A stretch of 64,000 bases of DNA. Source: Methyloversatilis sp. GTDB taxonomy: Bacteria; Pseudomonadota; Gammaproteobacteria; Burkholderiales; Rhodocyclaceae. Below are positions 56,014 through 64,000 of this stretch, in pieces. The translations under genes and the position numbers were made by a program. The DNA is taken from contig NZ_JAUYRO010000054.1 of NCBI RefSeq assembly GCF_030696805.1, forward strand, positions 1 through 64,000, in the 5' to 3' direction. Numbering within the stretch: position 1 is the stretch's first letter; the number at the start of each line of letters is the position of its first letter. The notes under the pieces are model-generated. The model saw nothing but the letters and a program-made list of their open reading frames with translations. It did no database searches and was not told where the DNA came from.

Positions 56014-58811
56014 CGGCCGGAGTGTGCCGCATCCGATACCGCGGTGGAGTCCGGTGGGTCGGGCTTCGCCGGTGCGGCGCGCTGCGGAAGGGTGCAGCGA
56101 AACACCGCACCGTGCGCCGGCGGCGGACGGTTTGTCGCTTCGATATCGCCACCGTGCGCGCGCATGATGGCGCGGCAGATCGCCAGCCCGAGGCCGACGC
56201 CCGGCGTGCTCGATTCGATGTCGCCGCGCGTGAAGGTGCGGAACAGCCGGTCGGGGTCGCCAGGCGGCAGGCCCGGACCGTCGTCAGTCACTTCAATGAA
56301 GAGAGGGTCACCGTCGGAATCGCCCGCGCTGTGTGCGGTCAGCCGTATCGGTGTGCCGGGCGGCGTGTATTTGGCTGCGTTCTCCAGCAGATTGACCAGC
56401 ACGCGTTCAAGCAGCACTGCGTCGCCATACAGCAGTGGCAGATCGTCCGGCAGGCGGATACTGACCGGATGCTGCGCCAGCGCGCCCGCGATAGAGCGGA
56501 TCGCACTGCCGGCCAGTTCTTCCAGCGACTGCCAGTCATGTCGCAGAGCTACAGCGCCGGCCTGCAACCGGGCCATGTCCAGCAGATTGCTCACGAGCTG
56601 CGCAGTGCGCCGCGCCTGGTCGACGATGGCCTGCGCGCCGGCACGGTGCATCGAGCCGTCGCGCGCCAGCGCGCCCGACAGGTTTTCCGCCTGCCCGATC
56701 AATGCGGTGAGCGGGGTGCGCAGGTCGTGCGACAGCGCGCCAAGCAGCGAATTGCGCAGGCGTTCGGATTCCATCGATACCAGCGTGTCCTGCGCGACCG
56801 TCACGAAATGCACCCGTTCGATGGCGATTGCGACCAACGCGGCATAGGTGTCGAGCAGCTGGCGCTGTTCCGGAATCATCAGCAGCCGCGCGTTGGCCGG
56901 TTCGACCGCAATCACGCCGCGCGTGCGCATCGGGGCCCGCAGCGGAAGATATAGCGTCGGGCTGCCGGGCAATGTGTCCGTGCCGTGACCGGCCGGCTCA
57001 CCGTGATCGTGCGCCCACTGCGCCAGGCCGATGTCGGGCGGGCGCGCCGGCGAGGCGGCTGAATCCGCCGCGTCATCGCCCTGCAACAGCACAAGACGGT
57101 TGTCCACATCAGGCAGCATCAATGCCGCATGGCCTCGGAATGCGCGTTCGACATAGCGCCGCCCGATATCCGTCACCTGCTCGAGCGTGAGTGCCTTGCC
57201 CAGCTCGCGCGCCATTTCGAACAGGCTGCGCGCACGCTCTTCGCGGTAGCGTGCCACCCGCGCCTGATACTGCATCGAGGCCGTGAGCTGACCGATGATC
57301 AAACCGACAATCATCATGACTGCGAAGGTAATCAGGTACTGGGCGTCACTGACCGAAAAGGTGAAGCGAGGCGGCACGAAACAGAAATCGAATGCGAGCA
57401 CATTGATCACCGCCGCGGCGAGCGCTGCGCGGCGGCCGAATTTCGCCGCAATGATGACCACCGTCAGCAGGAACAGCATGACGATGTTGGCCAGGTCGAA
57501 GAATGGCAGCAGCGGCGTGGCGAGCAGGGACACTGCGGCACTCGACGCAACAGCCCATGCATAGCCGCGCCGCCTGAGCATACGCGCCTGTAGGTCGTGC
57601 TCGTCGCCGGCCGACGGCGGAGGTGCATCCCCCTGCGGCGGCGCGTCGAGCGCGATTACCATGAACTCGATTTCGGGCGCGAGACGGGCCACCCGCTCGC
57701 CGAAGTGGCGCCGCGCAGTGAGGCGGCGCCAAAGCTCGGTCGTGGCGCCACGTGGCGTGTGGCCCGTCACCAGCGTGCCCAGATTGTTATCGCGCGCATA
57801 GCTCACGACAGCAGACGCGGCGTCCTGTGCGCTGAGCGTGGCGGTCGTGGCACCCAGCGAATCGGCCAGCTTCAAGGTATCAAGGATGGCACGTCGCCGC
57901 GCCTCGGGCAGACGCTGCAGCGCCGGCGTTTCGACATGGATCGCATGCCACGGCGCGTCGCCCGGCGCGGCGCGACGCGCGGCCGCGCGTACCAGCCGTT
58001 CGCTGCCGGCGTCCGGGCCCACGCACACCAGCAGCGCATCGCTGACCTGCCACACGGTGCGCCGGTCGGCGCTGACGTGTTCGCGCCGGTAGCTCCGGAC
58101 TTCGTCGTCAACCCGCTCGGCGGTGCGACGCAACGCCAACTCGCGCAGTGCCATCAGGTTGCCGCGCCGGAAGAAGTTCTGCACCGCGCGTTCGGCCTGT
58201 TCCGGCAGATACACCTTGCCCTCGCGCAACCGGCGCAGCAGGTCTTCGGTCGGCAGGTCGACCAGCACCACTTCAGCGGCCTCGTCGAACACGTGATCGG
58301 GCACCGTCTCGCGCACCCGGATGCCGGTGATGCCACCGACCACGTCGTTCAGGCTTTCGATGTGCTGCACATTCACCGTGGTCCACACGTCGATGCCGGC
58401 ATCGAGCAGTTCGTCAATGTCCTGCCAGCGCTTGGGATGGCGCGAACCGGCAGCGTTGCTGTGTGCCAGTTCATCGACCAGCAGCACCGCGGGGCGGCGT
58501 GCCAGCGCGGCATCGAGGTCGAATTCCTCCAGCGAGCGTCCCTGCAGCACCACGGCTCGGCGCTGCAGCTGTTCCAGCCCCTGCAGCTGCAGCGCGGTGT
58601 CGCTGCGACCATGGGTTTCGATCACGCCGACCACCACATCGACCTGCTGTTCGCGCAGCCGCTGTGCGGCATTGAGCATGGCCCAGGTCTTGCCGACTCC
58701 GGCCGAGGCACCGAAGAAAATCTTCAGCCGGCCGCGCGCCGCGCGGGCATCGGCGGCCTGTGTCGCAGCGAGCAGCGCGTCGGGGTCGGGGCGTGCCGGT
58801 TCGTCGGTCAT
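56010..58811 (-). CDS. kdpD: Sensor histidine kinase KdpD
   Basis: The 933-residue protein has the N-terminal KdpD domain with Walker A-like GASAGVGKTWAM (residues 33-44), a Usp-like domain (about 245-370), four closely spaced membrane helices (about 420-520), a GAF-like region, the HisKA motif ALSHDLRTPLTAL and the ATPase motifs NLLENAAKY, DDGPGLP and GVGLGLAI. It senses potassium limitation and ionic strength. It follows kdpC after 138 bp. Confidence 0.94.
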   Translation of the reverse strand: MTDEPARPDPDALLAATQAADARAARGRLKIFFGASAGVGKTWAMLNAAQRLREQQVDVVVGVIETHGRSDTALQLQGLEQLQRRAVVLQGRSLEEFDLDAALARRPAVLLVDELAHSNAAGSRHPKRWQDIDELLDAGIDVWTTVNVQHIESLNDVVGGITGIRVRETVPDHVFDEAAEVVLVDLPTEDLLRRLREGKVYLPEQAERAVQNFFRRGNLMALRELALRRTAERVDDEVRSYRREHVSADRRTVWQVSDALLVCVGPDAGSERLVRAAARRAAPGDAPWHAIHVETPALQRLPEARRRAILDTLKLADSLGATTATLSAQDAASAVVSYARDNNLGTLVTGHTPRGATTELWRRLTARRHFGERVARLAPEIEFMVIALDAPPQGDAPPPSAGDEHDLQARMLRRRGYAWAVASSAAVSLLATPLLPFFDLANIVMLFLLTVVIIAAKFGRRAALAAAVINVLAFDFCFVPPRFTFSVSDAQYLITFAVMMIVGLIIGQLTASMQYQARVARYREERARSLFEMARELGKALTLEQVTDIGRRYVERAFRGHAALMLPDVDNRLVLLQGDDAADSAASPARPPDIGLAQWAHDHGEPAGHGTDTLPGSPTLYLPLRAPMRTRGVIAVEPANARLLMIPEQRQLLDTYAALVAIAIERVHFVTVAQDTLVSMESERLRNSLLGALSHDLRTPLTALIGQAENLSGALARDGSMHRAGAQAIVDQARRTAQLVSNLLDMARLQAGAVALRHDWQSLEELAGSAIRSIAGALAQHPVSIRLPDDLPLLYGDAVLLERVLVNLLENAAKYTPPGTPIRLTAHSAGDSDGDPLFIEVTDDGPGLPPGDPDRLFRTFTRGDIESSTPGVGLGLAICRAIMRAHGGDIEATNRPPPAHGAVFRCTLPQRAAPAKPDPPDSTAVSDAAHSGR

Positions 58812-58949
58812 GCGTGCACTTTACTGCTGCGGCGGACGGTCATCGGGCCGGGCGGGCGGTGGCTGCCGGCTACGCTGCGATCTGTCCACACACGGCAGCC
58901 ACCAGGGCAAGTACCCGCAGCAATAGCGACGCGATGTCGTCGCCATGAT

Positions 58950-59558
58950 TCAGCGCGCCGCATCGAGTGCGCGGTTGAGCGCCACCACGTTCACCCGCGG
59001 CTCGCCGACGATGCCCAGCCAGGGTCGTTGCGCCAGCTGCTCGATCAGCGTCTGCACGGCAGTGATGTCGATGCCGCGTGCGCGGGCGACACGGGCCGAC
59101 TGATAGACGGCGGCCGCCAGACTGATGTCCGGGTCCAGACCGCTGGCCGACGCGGTCACCAGATCCACCGGCACCGGTGCCCGGTTGTCCGGATCGGCGG
59201 CGCGCAGCGCAGCAATGCGCGCGCGTACCGCATCCAGCAATTGCGGGTTGTTCGCGCCCAGATTGCTGCCGCCGGAGGCGCTGCCGTTGTAGGGCATCGG
59301 GGCGGTGGCCGACGGGCGCGACCAGAAGTGGCCGGGCGACGCGAAAGGCTGGCCGATCAGCGACGAGCCGATGACGGTTTCCCCGCTGACGTTACCCTCA
59401 TCGTCGGCCCGGTCGTGGATCAGCGACCCGCGGGTCTGCGATGCAAACAACGACTGCGCGGCCAGCGTCACGACCAGTGGATAAGCCAGCCCGGTGATGA
59501 CGCTCAACAGCAGGAAGACGGTCAGCGCGGTGCGGCAGTGTGCGAGCAAGGCATGCAT
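58950..59558 (-). CDS. kdpC: Potassium-transporting ATPase subunit KdpC
   Basis: The 202-residue protein has one N-terminal membrane helix (TVFLLLSVITGLAYPLVVTL) and the conserved segments GSLIHD, GSSLIGQPF, WSRPSA, SGGSNLGANN and DLVTASASGLDPDIS. It stabilises the KdpFABC complex. The ATG at 59558 has ggag seven bases upstream; a TTG at 59579 would overlap kdpB and is less likely. Confidence 0.94.
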   Translation of the reverse strand: MHALLAHCRTALTVFLLLSVITGLAYPLVVTLAAQSLFASQTRGSLIHDRADDEGNVSGETVIGSSLIGQPFASPGHFWSRPSATAPMPYNGSASGGSNLGANNPQLLDAVRARIAALRAADPDNRAPVPVDLVTASASGLDPDISLAAAVYQSARVARARGIDITAVQTLIEQLAQRPWLGIVGEPRVNVVALNRALDAAR

Positions 59559-59571
59559 GGTCGGGCTCCGT

Positions 59572-61656
59572 TCAGGCAAGGTGCAGCGCGTTCAGCGCGA
59601 GATCGATCAGCTTGATGCCGGCGAACGGCACGATGAGGCCGCCCAGACCGTAGATCAGCGCGTTGCGCCTCAGCAGTGCGCCCGCGCCGAGCGCGCGGTA
59701 GGCGACGCCGCGCAGCGCCAGCGGAATCAGCACCACGATGATCAGTGCATTGAATATGACCGCAGACAGGATGGCCGAGCTGCCGGTGCCCAGCGCCATC
59801 ACGTTGAGCGCACCCAGCTGCGGGTAGGTGCCGGCGAAGGCGGCGGGCAGGATGGCGAAGTACTTGGCGACATCGTTCGAAATGCTGAAGGTGGTCAGCG
59901 CGCCGCGCGTCATCAGCATCTGCTTGCCGATCTCCACCACTTCGATCAGCTTGGTCGGATTGCTGTCGAGGTCGACCATGTTGCCGGCCTCCTTCGCCGC
60001 CTGCGTGCCGCTGTTCATCGCCACGGCGACGTCGGCCTGGGCCAGCGCAGGCGCATCGTTCGTGCCGTCGCCGGTCATCGCTACCATTCGCCCCTCGGCC
60101 TGGTAGCGACGGATCAGCGCGAGCTTGGCTTCCGGCGTCGCCTCGGCCAGCACGTCATCGACACCCGCTTCGGCGCCGATGGCCGCGGCGGTAAGCCGGT
60201 TGTCGCCGGTGATCATCACGGTCTTGATGCCCATGCGCCGCAGCTCGGCGAAGCGCTCCTTGATGCCGCCCTTGACGATGTCCTTCAGCTCGACCACGCC
60301 CAGCGCATGGGCGCCGTCGCTGACCACCAGCGGCGTGCTGCCGCGGCGCGCGGCGTCTTCGACGATGCGCATGAGTTCGGGCGCAAAGCGCCCGCCCTGC
60401 GCTTCGACATGCACGCGGACCGCTTCGGCCGCACCCTTGCGGATCTGCCGGCCCTCCCAGTTCACGCCGCTCATGCGGGTCTGCGCGGTAAAGGGCACGA
60501 AGATCGCGTCGTGCGACAGCAGCTGGCGTTCGCGCAACGCAAACTGCTGCTTGGCGAGCACGACGATGCTGCGCCCTTCCGGCGTTTCGTCGGCCAGCGA
60601 GGCAAGCTGCGCGGCGTCGGCCAGAGCCTGTTCGGTCACGCCCGGCGCCGGCAGGAAGGCGGCCGCCTGCCGGTTGCCCAGCGTGATGGTGCCGGTCTTG
60701 TCGAGCAGCAGTACGTCGACGTCGCCGGCCGCCTCGACCGCTCGGCCCGAGGTGGCAATCACGTTGGCACCCAGCATGCGGCTCATGCCGGCCACACCGA
60801 TGGCCGACAGCAGGCCGCCGATGGTGGTCGGAATCAGACACACGAGCAGGGCGACCAGCACCGTGATGCCAACCGGCTCGCCTGTCCCGGCCGCGCCGAC
60901 CGCGTGCATCGAGAACGGCAGCAAGGTCACGGTGGCCATCAGGAATACCAGCGTCAGCGTCACCAGCAGGATGGTGAGCGCGACTTCGTTCGGTGTCTTG
61001 CGCCGCTGCGCACCTTCGACCATGGCGATCATGCGGTCGAGAAAGCTTTCGCCCGGGTTAACCGTACAGCGTATGACGACCCAGTCCGACAGCACGGCCG
61101 TGCCGCCGGTGACCGACGAGAAGTCGCCGCCCGCTTCGCGGATGACCGGCGCCGATTCGCCGGTGATCGCGCTCTCGTCCACCGATGCGACGCCTTCGAT
61201 CACCTCGCCATCGCACGGTACGGTATCTCCCGCCTCGACCAGCAGCACGTCGCCGATGCGCAGCGCGCCCGTATCGATGGCGTCCCAGCGCTCGCCATGA
61301 CGCGGCGCCCGCAGCTTCTTCGCCGTGCCGCGTTTCTGCAGCCTGCGCAGGCTCGCGGCCTGCGCCTTGCTGCGGCCTTCGGCCATCGCCTCGGCAAAGT
61401 TGGCGAACAACACGGTGAACCACAGCCACAGCGCATTGGCACCGATGAACCAGACCGGCGCCTCGCCGTGACCCAGCAGCGCCTGCAGCCACAGCACCGT
61501 GATCAACGCGGCGCAGACATACACGACAAACATCACCGGATTGCGCCACTGGGCCGCCGGATTGAGCTTGATGAAGGCGTCGCGCAGTGCGCCGCGCAGC
61601 AGCGCGGGATCAAGCAGGCTGGAGGCCGGGCGTGACGGATGGAGGGCTGTCGTCAT
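59572..61656 (-). CDS. kdpB: Potassium-transporting P-type ATPase subunit KdpB
   Basis: The 694-residue catalytic subunit has TGESAPV, the phosphorylation site DKTGTIT, MITGDN and [10 protein letters not shown], with KdpB-specific [21 protein letters not shown] (given in part). It hydrolyses ATP to drive K+ through KdpA. Gaps to kdpA and kdpC are 11 and 13 bp. Confidence 0.96.
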   Translation of the reverse strand: MTTALHPSRPASSLLDPALLRGALRDAFIKLNPAAQWRNPVMFVVYVCAALITVLWLQALLGHGEAPVWFIGANALWLWFTVLFANFAEAMAEGRSKAQAASLRRLQKRGTAKKLRAPRHGERWDAIDTGALRIGDVLLVEAGDTVPCDGEVIEGVASVDESAITGESAPVIREAGGDFSSVTGGTAVLSDWVVIRCTVNPGESFLDRMIAMVEGAQRRKTPNEVALTILLVTLTLVFLMATVTLLPFSMHAVGAAGTGEPVGITVLVALLVCLIPTTIGGLLSAIGVAGMSRMLGANVIATSGRAVEAAGDVDVLLLDKTGTITLGNRQAAAFLPAPGVTEQALADAAQLASLADETPEGRSIVVLAKQQFALRERQLLSHDAIFVPFTAQTRMSGVNWEGRQIRKGAAEAVRVHVEAQGGRFAPELMRIVEDAARRGSTPLVVSDGAHALGVVELKDIVKGGIKERFAELRRMGIKTVMITGDNRLTAAAIGAEAGVDDVLAEATPEAKLALIRRYQAEGRMVAMTGDGTNDAPALAQADVAVAMNSGTQAAKEAGNMVDLDSNPTKLIEVVEIGKQMLMTRGALTTFSISNDVAKYFAILPAAFAGTYPQLGALNVMALGTGSSAILSAVIFNALIIVVLIPLALRGVAYRALGAGALLRRNALIYGLGGLIVPFAGIKLIDLALNALHLA

Positions 61657-61667
61657 GACGTCTTTCC

Positions 61668-63425
61668 TCAGTGAATCATGTTGATGTGTTCGACCACCGG
61701 GCCCAGCGCGAGCGCCGGCAGGTAGGTCAGCGCGCCGACCAGCAGCACGGTCAGCACCAGCAGCACGATGAACAGCGGGCCGTGCGTCGGCAACGCGGCG
61801 GCGTTGCCGACGACTGTTTCGCGCGGCGTGCGCTTGCGCGCGGCCAGCGCGCCGGCCAGTGCCAGCACCGGCACGATGACGGCGAAGCGCCCCAACGCCA
61901 TCGCGATGCCCAGCGCCGTGTTGTAGAAAGGCGTATTGGCCGACAGGCCGGCGAAGGCGCTGCCGTTGTTGTTGGCGGCCGACGAGAAGGCGTACAGCAC
62001 TTCCGATAAGCCGGCGGCACCGGGGTTGAGCAGGCCGGCGCGGCCGGCGTCGGTACTCACTGCGATGGCTGTGCCGATCAGCACCAGCAGCGGCGTGACC
62101 AGCAGCGCGATGGATACCCGCTTCATTTCAGCCGGCTCGATCTTCTTGCCCAGGTATTCGGGCGAACGCCCGGTCATCAGCGCGGCGATGAACACCGCCA
62201 GCACGGCGAACAGCAGCATGCCGTAAAGCCCTGAACCGACGCCGCCGAACACCACCTCGCCAAGCTGCATCAACAACATCGCGATGCCGCCGGCCAGCGG
62301 TGTCAGCGACGCATGCATCGCATTGACGGCACCGCACGAGGCGGCGGTGGTGATGGCGGCGAACAGCGCGCTGGCGGCAATGCCGAAGCGCGCTTCCTTG
62401 CCTTCCATGTTGCCGCCCGGCTGCAGCGCGCTCGCGGCGGTATCGGCGCCCAGCGCGGCAAGCTTCGGATTGCCCGACTGTTCGAACGCCATGATGCCGA
62501 GCACCGCGATGACGAACAGCAGTGTCATCGCCGCCAGCAGCGCGTGGCCCTGACGGCGGTCACCCACCATCCGCCCGAATGCCACGCACAGCCCGGCCGG
62601 GATCAGGAAGATCACGACCATCTGCAGCAGATTGCTCCAGGGCGTGGGGTTTTCGAACGGGTGCGACGAGTTGGCATTCATGAAGCCGCCGCCATTGGTG
62701 CCCAGCATCTTGATCGCCTCCTGTGAGGCGACCGGGCCCATCGGCAGGGTCTGCGTCGTCAGCGTGCTGCCGTCGGCCTGCAGCCAGGGCTCGATCAGCC
62801 GAGCGCTGACGTCGGGCGAAAAGTTCTGGATCACGCCCTGACCGGCGAACACCAGCGCGAGCACGAACGACAGCGGCAGCAATACATACAGGGTGATGCG
62901 CACGACATCGACCGGAAAGCTGCCCAGGGTGCCCGTTCCCTGGCGCGCAAAGGCGCGCATCAGTGCGAACGCCACCGCGATGCCGGTGGCCGCCGACAGG
63001 AAATTCTGCACACCCAGCCCGAGCATCTGCGTCAGGTGGCTCATCGTGCTTTCGCCGGCGTAGCCCTGCCAGTTGGTATTGGTAACGAAACTGATCGCGG
63101 TGTTGAGCGCCGAATCCGGCGCCACCGCCGGCAGCGCCTGCGGGTTCAGCGGCAGCACGGCCTGCAGCCGCTGCAGTGCATACACCGCCACCACGCCAAG
63201 CGCGTTGAACAGCAGCAGCGACAGCGCATAGCCGCGCCAGCCCTGTTCCCGTGTCGCATCGATCCCGCACAGGCGGAACAGGCCGGCCTCGACGCGCCGC
63301 AGCCGTGTCGGCGCACCGTCTGCCACCGCAGCGAGCCAGCGTCCCATGGGCTGGGCGAGACCCCACACGAGCGCGAGGTAGCCGCCGAGCAGCAGCACCA
63401 TCTGAAGGGTGATGGGCGCGGTCAT
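61668..63425 (-). CDS. kdpA: Potassium-transporting ATPase subunit KdpA
   Basis: The 585-residue polytopic channel-like subunit contains the pore loops [44 protein letters not shown] and [13 protein letters not shown], which form the K+ selectivity filter. The ATG at 63425 overlaps the kdpF TGA by one base; the open frame upstream to 63542 is the kdpF region in another frame. Confidence 0.96.
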   Translation of the reverse strand: MTAPITLQMVLLLGGYLALVWGLAQPMGRWLAAVADGAPTRLRRVEAGLFRLCGIDATREQGWRGYALSLLLFNALGVVAVYALQRLQAVLPLNPQALPAVAPDSALNTAISFVTNTNWQGYAGESTMSHLTQMLGLGVQNFLSAATGIAVAFALMRAFARQGTGTLGSFPVDVVRITLYVLLPLSFVLALVFAGQGVIQNFSPDVSARLIEPWLQADGSTLTTQTLPMGPVASQEAIKMLGTNGGGFMNANSSHPFENPTPWSNLLQMVVIFLIPAGLCVAFGRMVGDRRQGHALLAAMTLLFVIAVLGIMAFEQSGNPKLAALGADTAASALQPGGNMEGKEARFGIAASALFAAITTAASCGAVNAMHASLTPLAGGIAMLLMQLGEVVFGGVGSGLYGMLLFAVLAVFIAALMTGRSPEYLGKKIEPAEMKRVSIALLVTPLLVLIGTAIAVSTDAGRAGLLNPGAAGLSEVLYAFSSAANNNGSAFAGLSANTPFYNTALGIAMALGRFAVIVPVLALAGALAARKRTPRETVVGNAAALPTHGPLFIVLLVLTVLLVGALTYLPALALGPVVEHINMIH

Positions 63426-63514
63426 CAGAAGTCTTCCGCGCGCCACAGCGCGACCAGCAGATACACGAACAACCCGGCCGCGAGCGCGGCGCACAGTGCA
63501 AGCATTGCGTCCAT
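63425..63514 (-). CDS. kdpF: KdpF, small subunit of the potassium ATPase
   Basis: This 29-residue gene is read directly from the sequence: it starts [14 protein letters not shown], has one membrane helix with [13 protein letters not shown] at the end, and matches the usual KdpF pattern of a helix ending in YLLVALL-x-PE/ED-F. Its TGA overlaps the kdpA ATG by one base. An ATG at 63514 is preceded by gtggacagg. KdpF stabilises the KdpABC complex in the membrane. Confidence 0.9.
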   Translation of the reverse strand: MDAMLALCAALAAGLFVYLLVALWRAEDF

Positions 63515-63578
63515 CCTGTCCACCTTTCCGTCGATGACCCAACAGCGGTGCATCGTCGGCGCATCGGTGAAAAGACGG

Positions 63579-63605
63579 TCTATAAATCCGTGGGCGGGGT
63601 GTAAA
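63579..63605 (-). promoter_or_regulatory. Candidate promoter / KdpE region upstream of kdpF
   Basis: On the minus strand TTTACA (63605-63600) and TATAGA (63584-63579) are 15 bp apart, and TTTATA overlaps the latter. TTTACACC and TTTATA are also elements of the E. coli KdpE site as I recall it. Position is 65 bp before kdpF. Confidence 0.35.
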
Positions 63606-63686
63606 CGCGGTGTATGCGGACGTCGTCCAGCGCTGGTGTGTTGTGGGAGCGCCCCCCGGAACCGACGCGTGCCGATGCAGAAACGC

Positions 63687-64000
63687 CTACCCGCGCCCGG
63701 TCTCCGCGAATTCAGCCTTGACCTGCGCCCACTGGCGGCGGCTGACCGGCAGTCGCTCGTCCAGACCTTTCAGCACGACTGCCCAGTGGCTGTCGGTGCC
63801 ATCGCGCACCTGCTCGAAGCCGACGATGGCCTCGCGCGCGACCAGACAGCTGCGGTGGATGCGCACGAAACGACTGGCAAATTCCTGCTCCAGCGCCGCC
63901 AGCGGTTCCTCCAGCAAGTATTCACGCTCGGCGGTGCGCGCGGTGACGTACTTGAGTTCGGCGCGCAGATAGAGCACCTCGCGCACCGGCACCAGCAGGA
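63687..64000 (-). CDS. LytTR-type DNA-binding response regulator, C-terminal part
   Basis: The gene runs off the window; the visible 103 residues form a LytTR DNA-binding domain (VREVLYLRAELKYVTARTAE, RIHRSCLVAREAIVGFE, LPVSRRQWAQVK). The upstream receiver domain, if present as in AlgR/LytR regulators, is beyond 64000. The reading frame is open to the last base (LLVPVREV), so no start can be placed. Confidence 0.85.
   Translation of the reverse strand, partial: LLVPVREVLYLRAELKYVTARTAEREYLLEEPLAALEQEFASRFVRIHRSCLVAREAIVGFEQVRDGTDSHWAVVLKGLDERLPVSRRQWAQVKAEFAETGRG

Noticed and set aside
59494-61635. 713-codon plus-strand open frame opposite kdpB
   Set aside because: kdpB motifs are unambiguous on the other strand and the open frame has no domain.

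Overview
The window is about 64 kb of dense, high-GC chromosome with no rRNA, tRNA or CRISPR array that I could see. Gene content and order point to a methylotrophic betaproteobacterium of the Rhodocyclales type, possibly a Methyloversatilis relative. The reasons are a lanthanide methanol dehydrogenase cluster (end of xoxF, xoxG, xoxJ), a second PQQ alcohol dehydrogenase with its cytochrome, the ppc / hemC-hemD-hemX-hemY arrangement, lptD-surA-pdxA-ksgA next to divergent amgK-murU, and dusB-fis-purH. The genus is inference; the methylotrophic betaproteobacterium is well supported.

Layout. 1-3525: the 3' end of a xox methanol-oxidation locus, then a secreted trypsin-like protease and an unknown secreted protein. 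3553-6080 (-): an Hpt protein coupled to a REC-PAS-GGDEF-EAL response regulator. 6282-10427 (+): oligopeptidase A, a DUF4124/thioredoxin-like protein, exonuclease III and a Crp/Fnr regulator. 10526-18595 (-): a two-partner secretion / contact-dependent inhibition operon (TpsB, parvulin, CdiA-like TpsA with an RNase A-like C-terminus, a CdiI-like immunity protein and an unknown small protein). 18991-25127 (-): the outer-membrane operon lptD-surA-pdxA-ksgA. 25338-27048 (+): amgK-murU for peptidoglycan recycling. 27035-29204 (-): a two-component system. 29284-33558 (-): five tightly packed genes (thermostable-hemolysin family, adenylate-forming enzyme, haem-oxygenase-like diiron protein, SDR, secreted TPR protein) that look like an uncharacterised small-molecule pathway.

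33744-41578 (+): pepP-ubiH, dusB-fis-purH and purD-hemF. 41579-42233: a repeat-rich spacer with a 69-bp tandem repeat and large inverted repeats. 42234-49175 (-): an OmpW-like porin, an M48 peptidase with a DUF898 membrane protein, and hemC-hemD-hemX-hemY. ppc (+) diverges from hemC. 52202-54479 (-): a Ca-type PQQ alcohol dehydrogenase and its cytochrome c. 55297-63514 (-): a full kdpFABCDE potassium-uptake operon including the 29-residue kdpF. The window ends inside a LytTR-type regulator.

How the genes fit together: XoxF passes electrons to cytochrome XoxG in the periplasm, and the second PQQ enzyme uses its own cytochrome, giving two alcohol-oxidation routes. hemC, hemD and hemF supply the haem those cytochromes need. 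SurA and LptD build the outer membrane through which the TpsB/TpsA pair exports its toxin. Most operons here are coupled by 1-4 bp ATGA/TGATG overlaps. The most novel-looking parts are the 29.3-33.6 kb cluster and the toxin end of the CDI operon.
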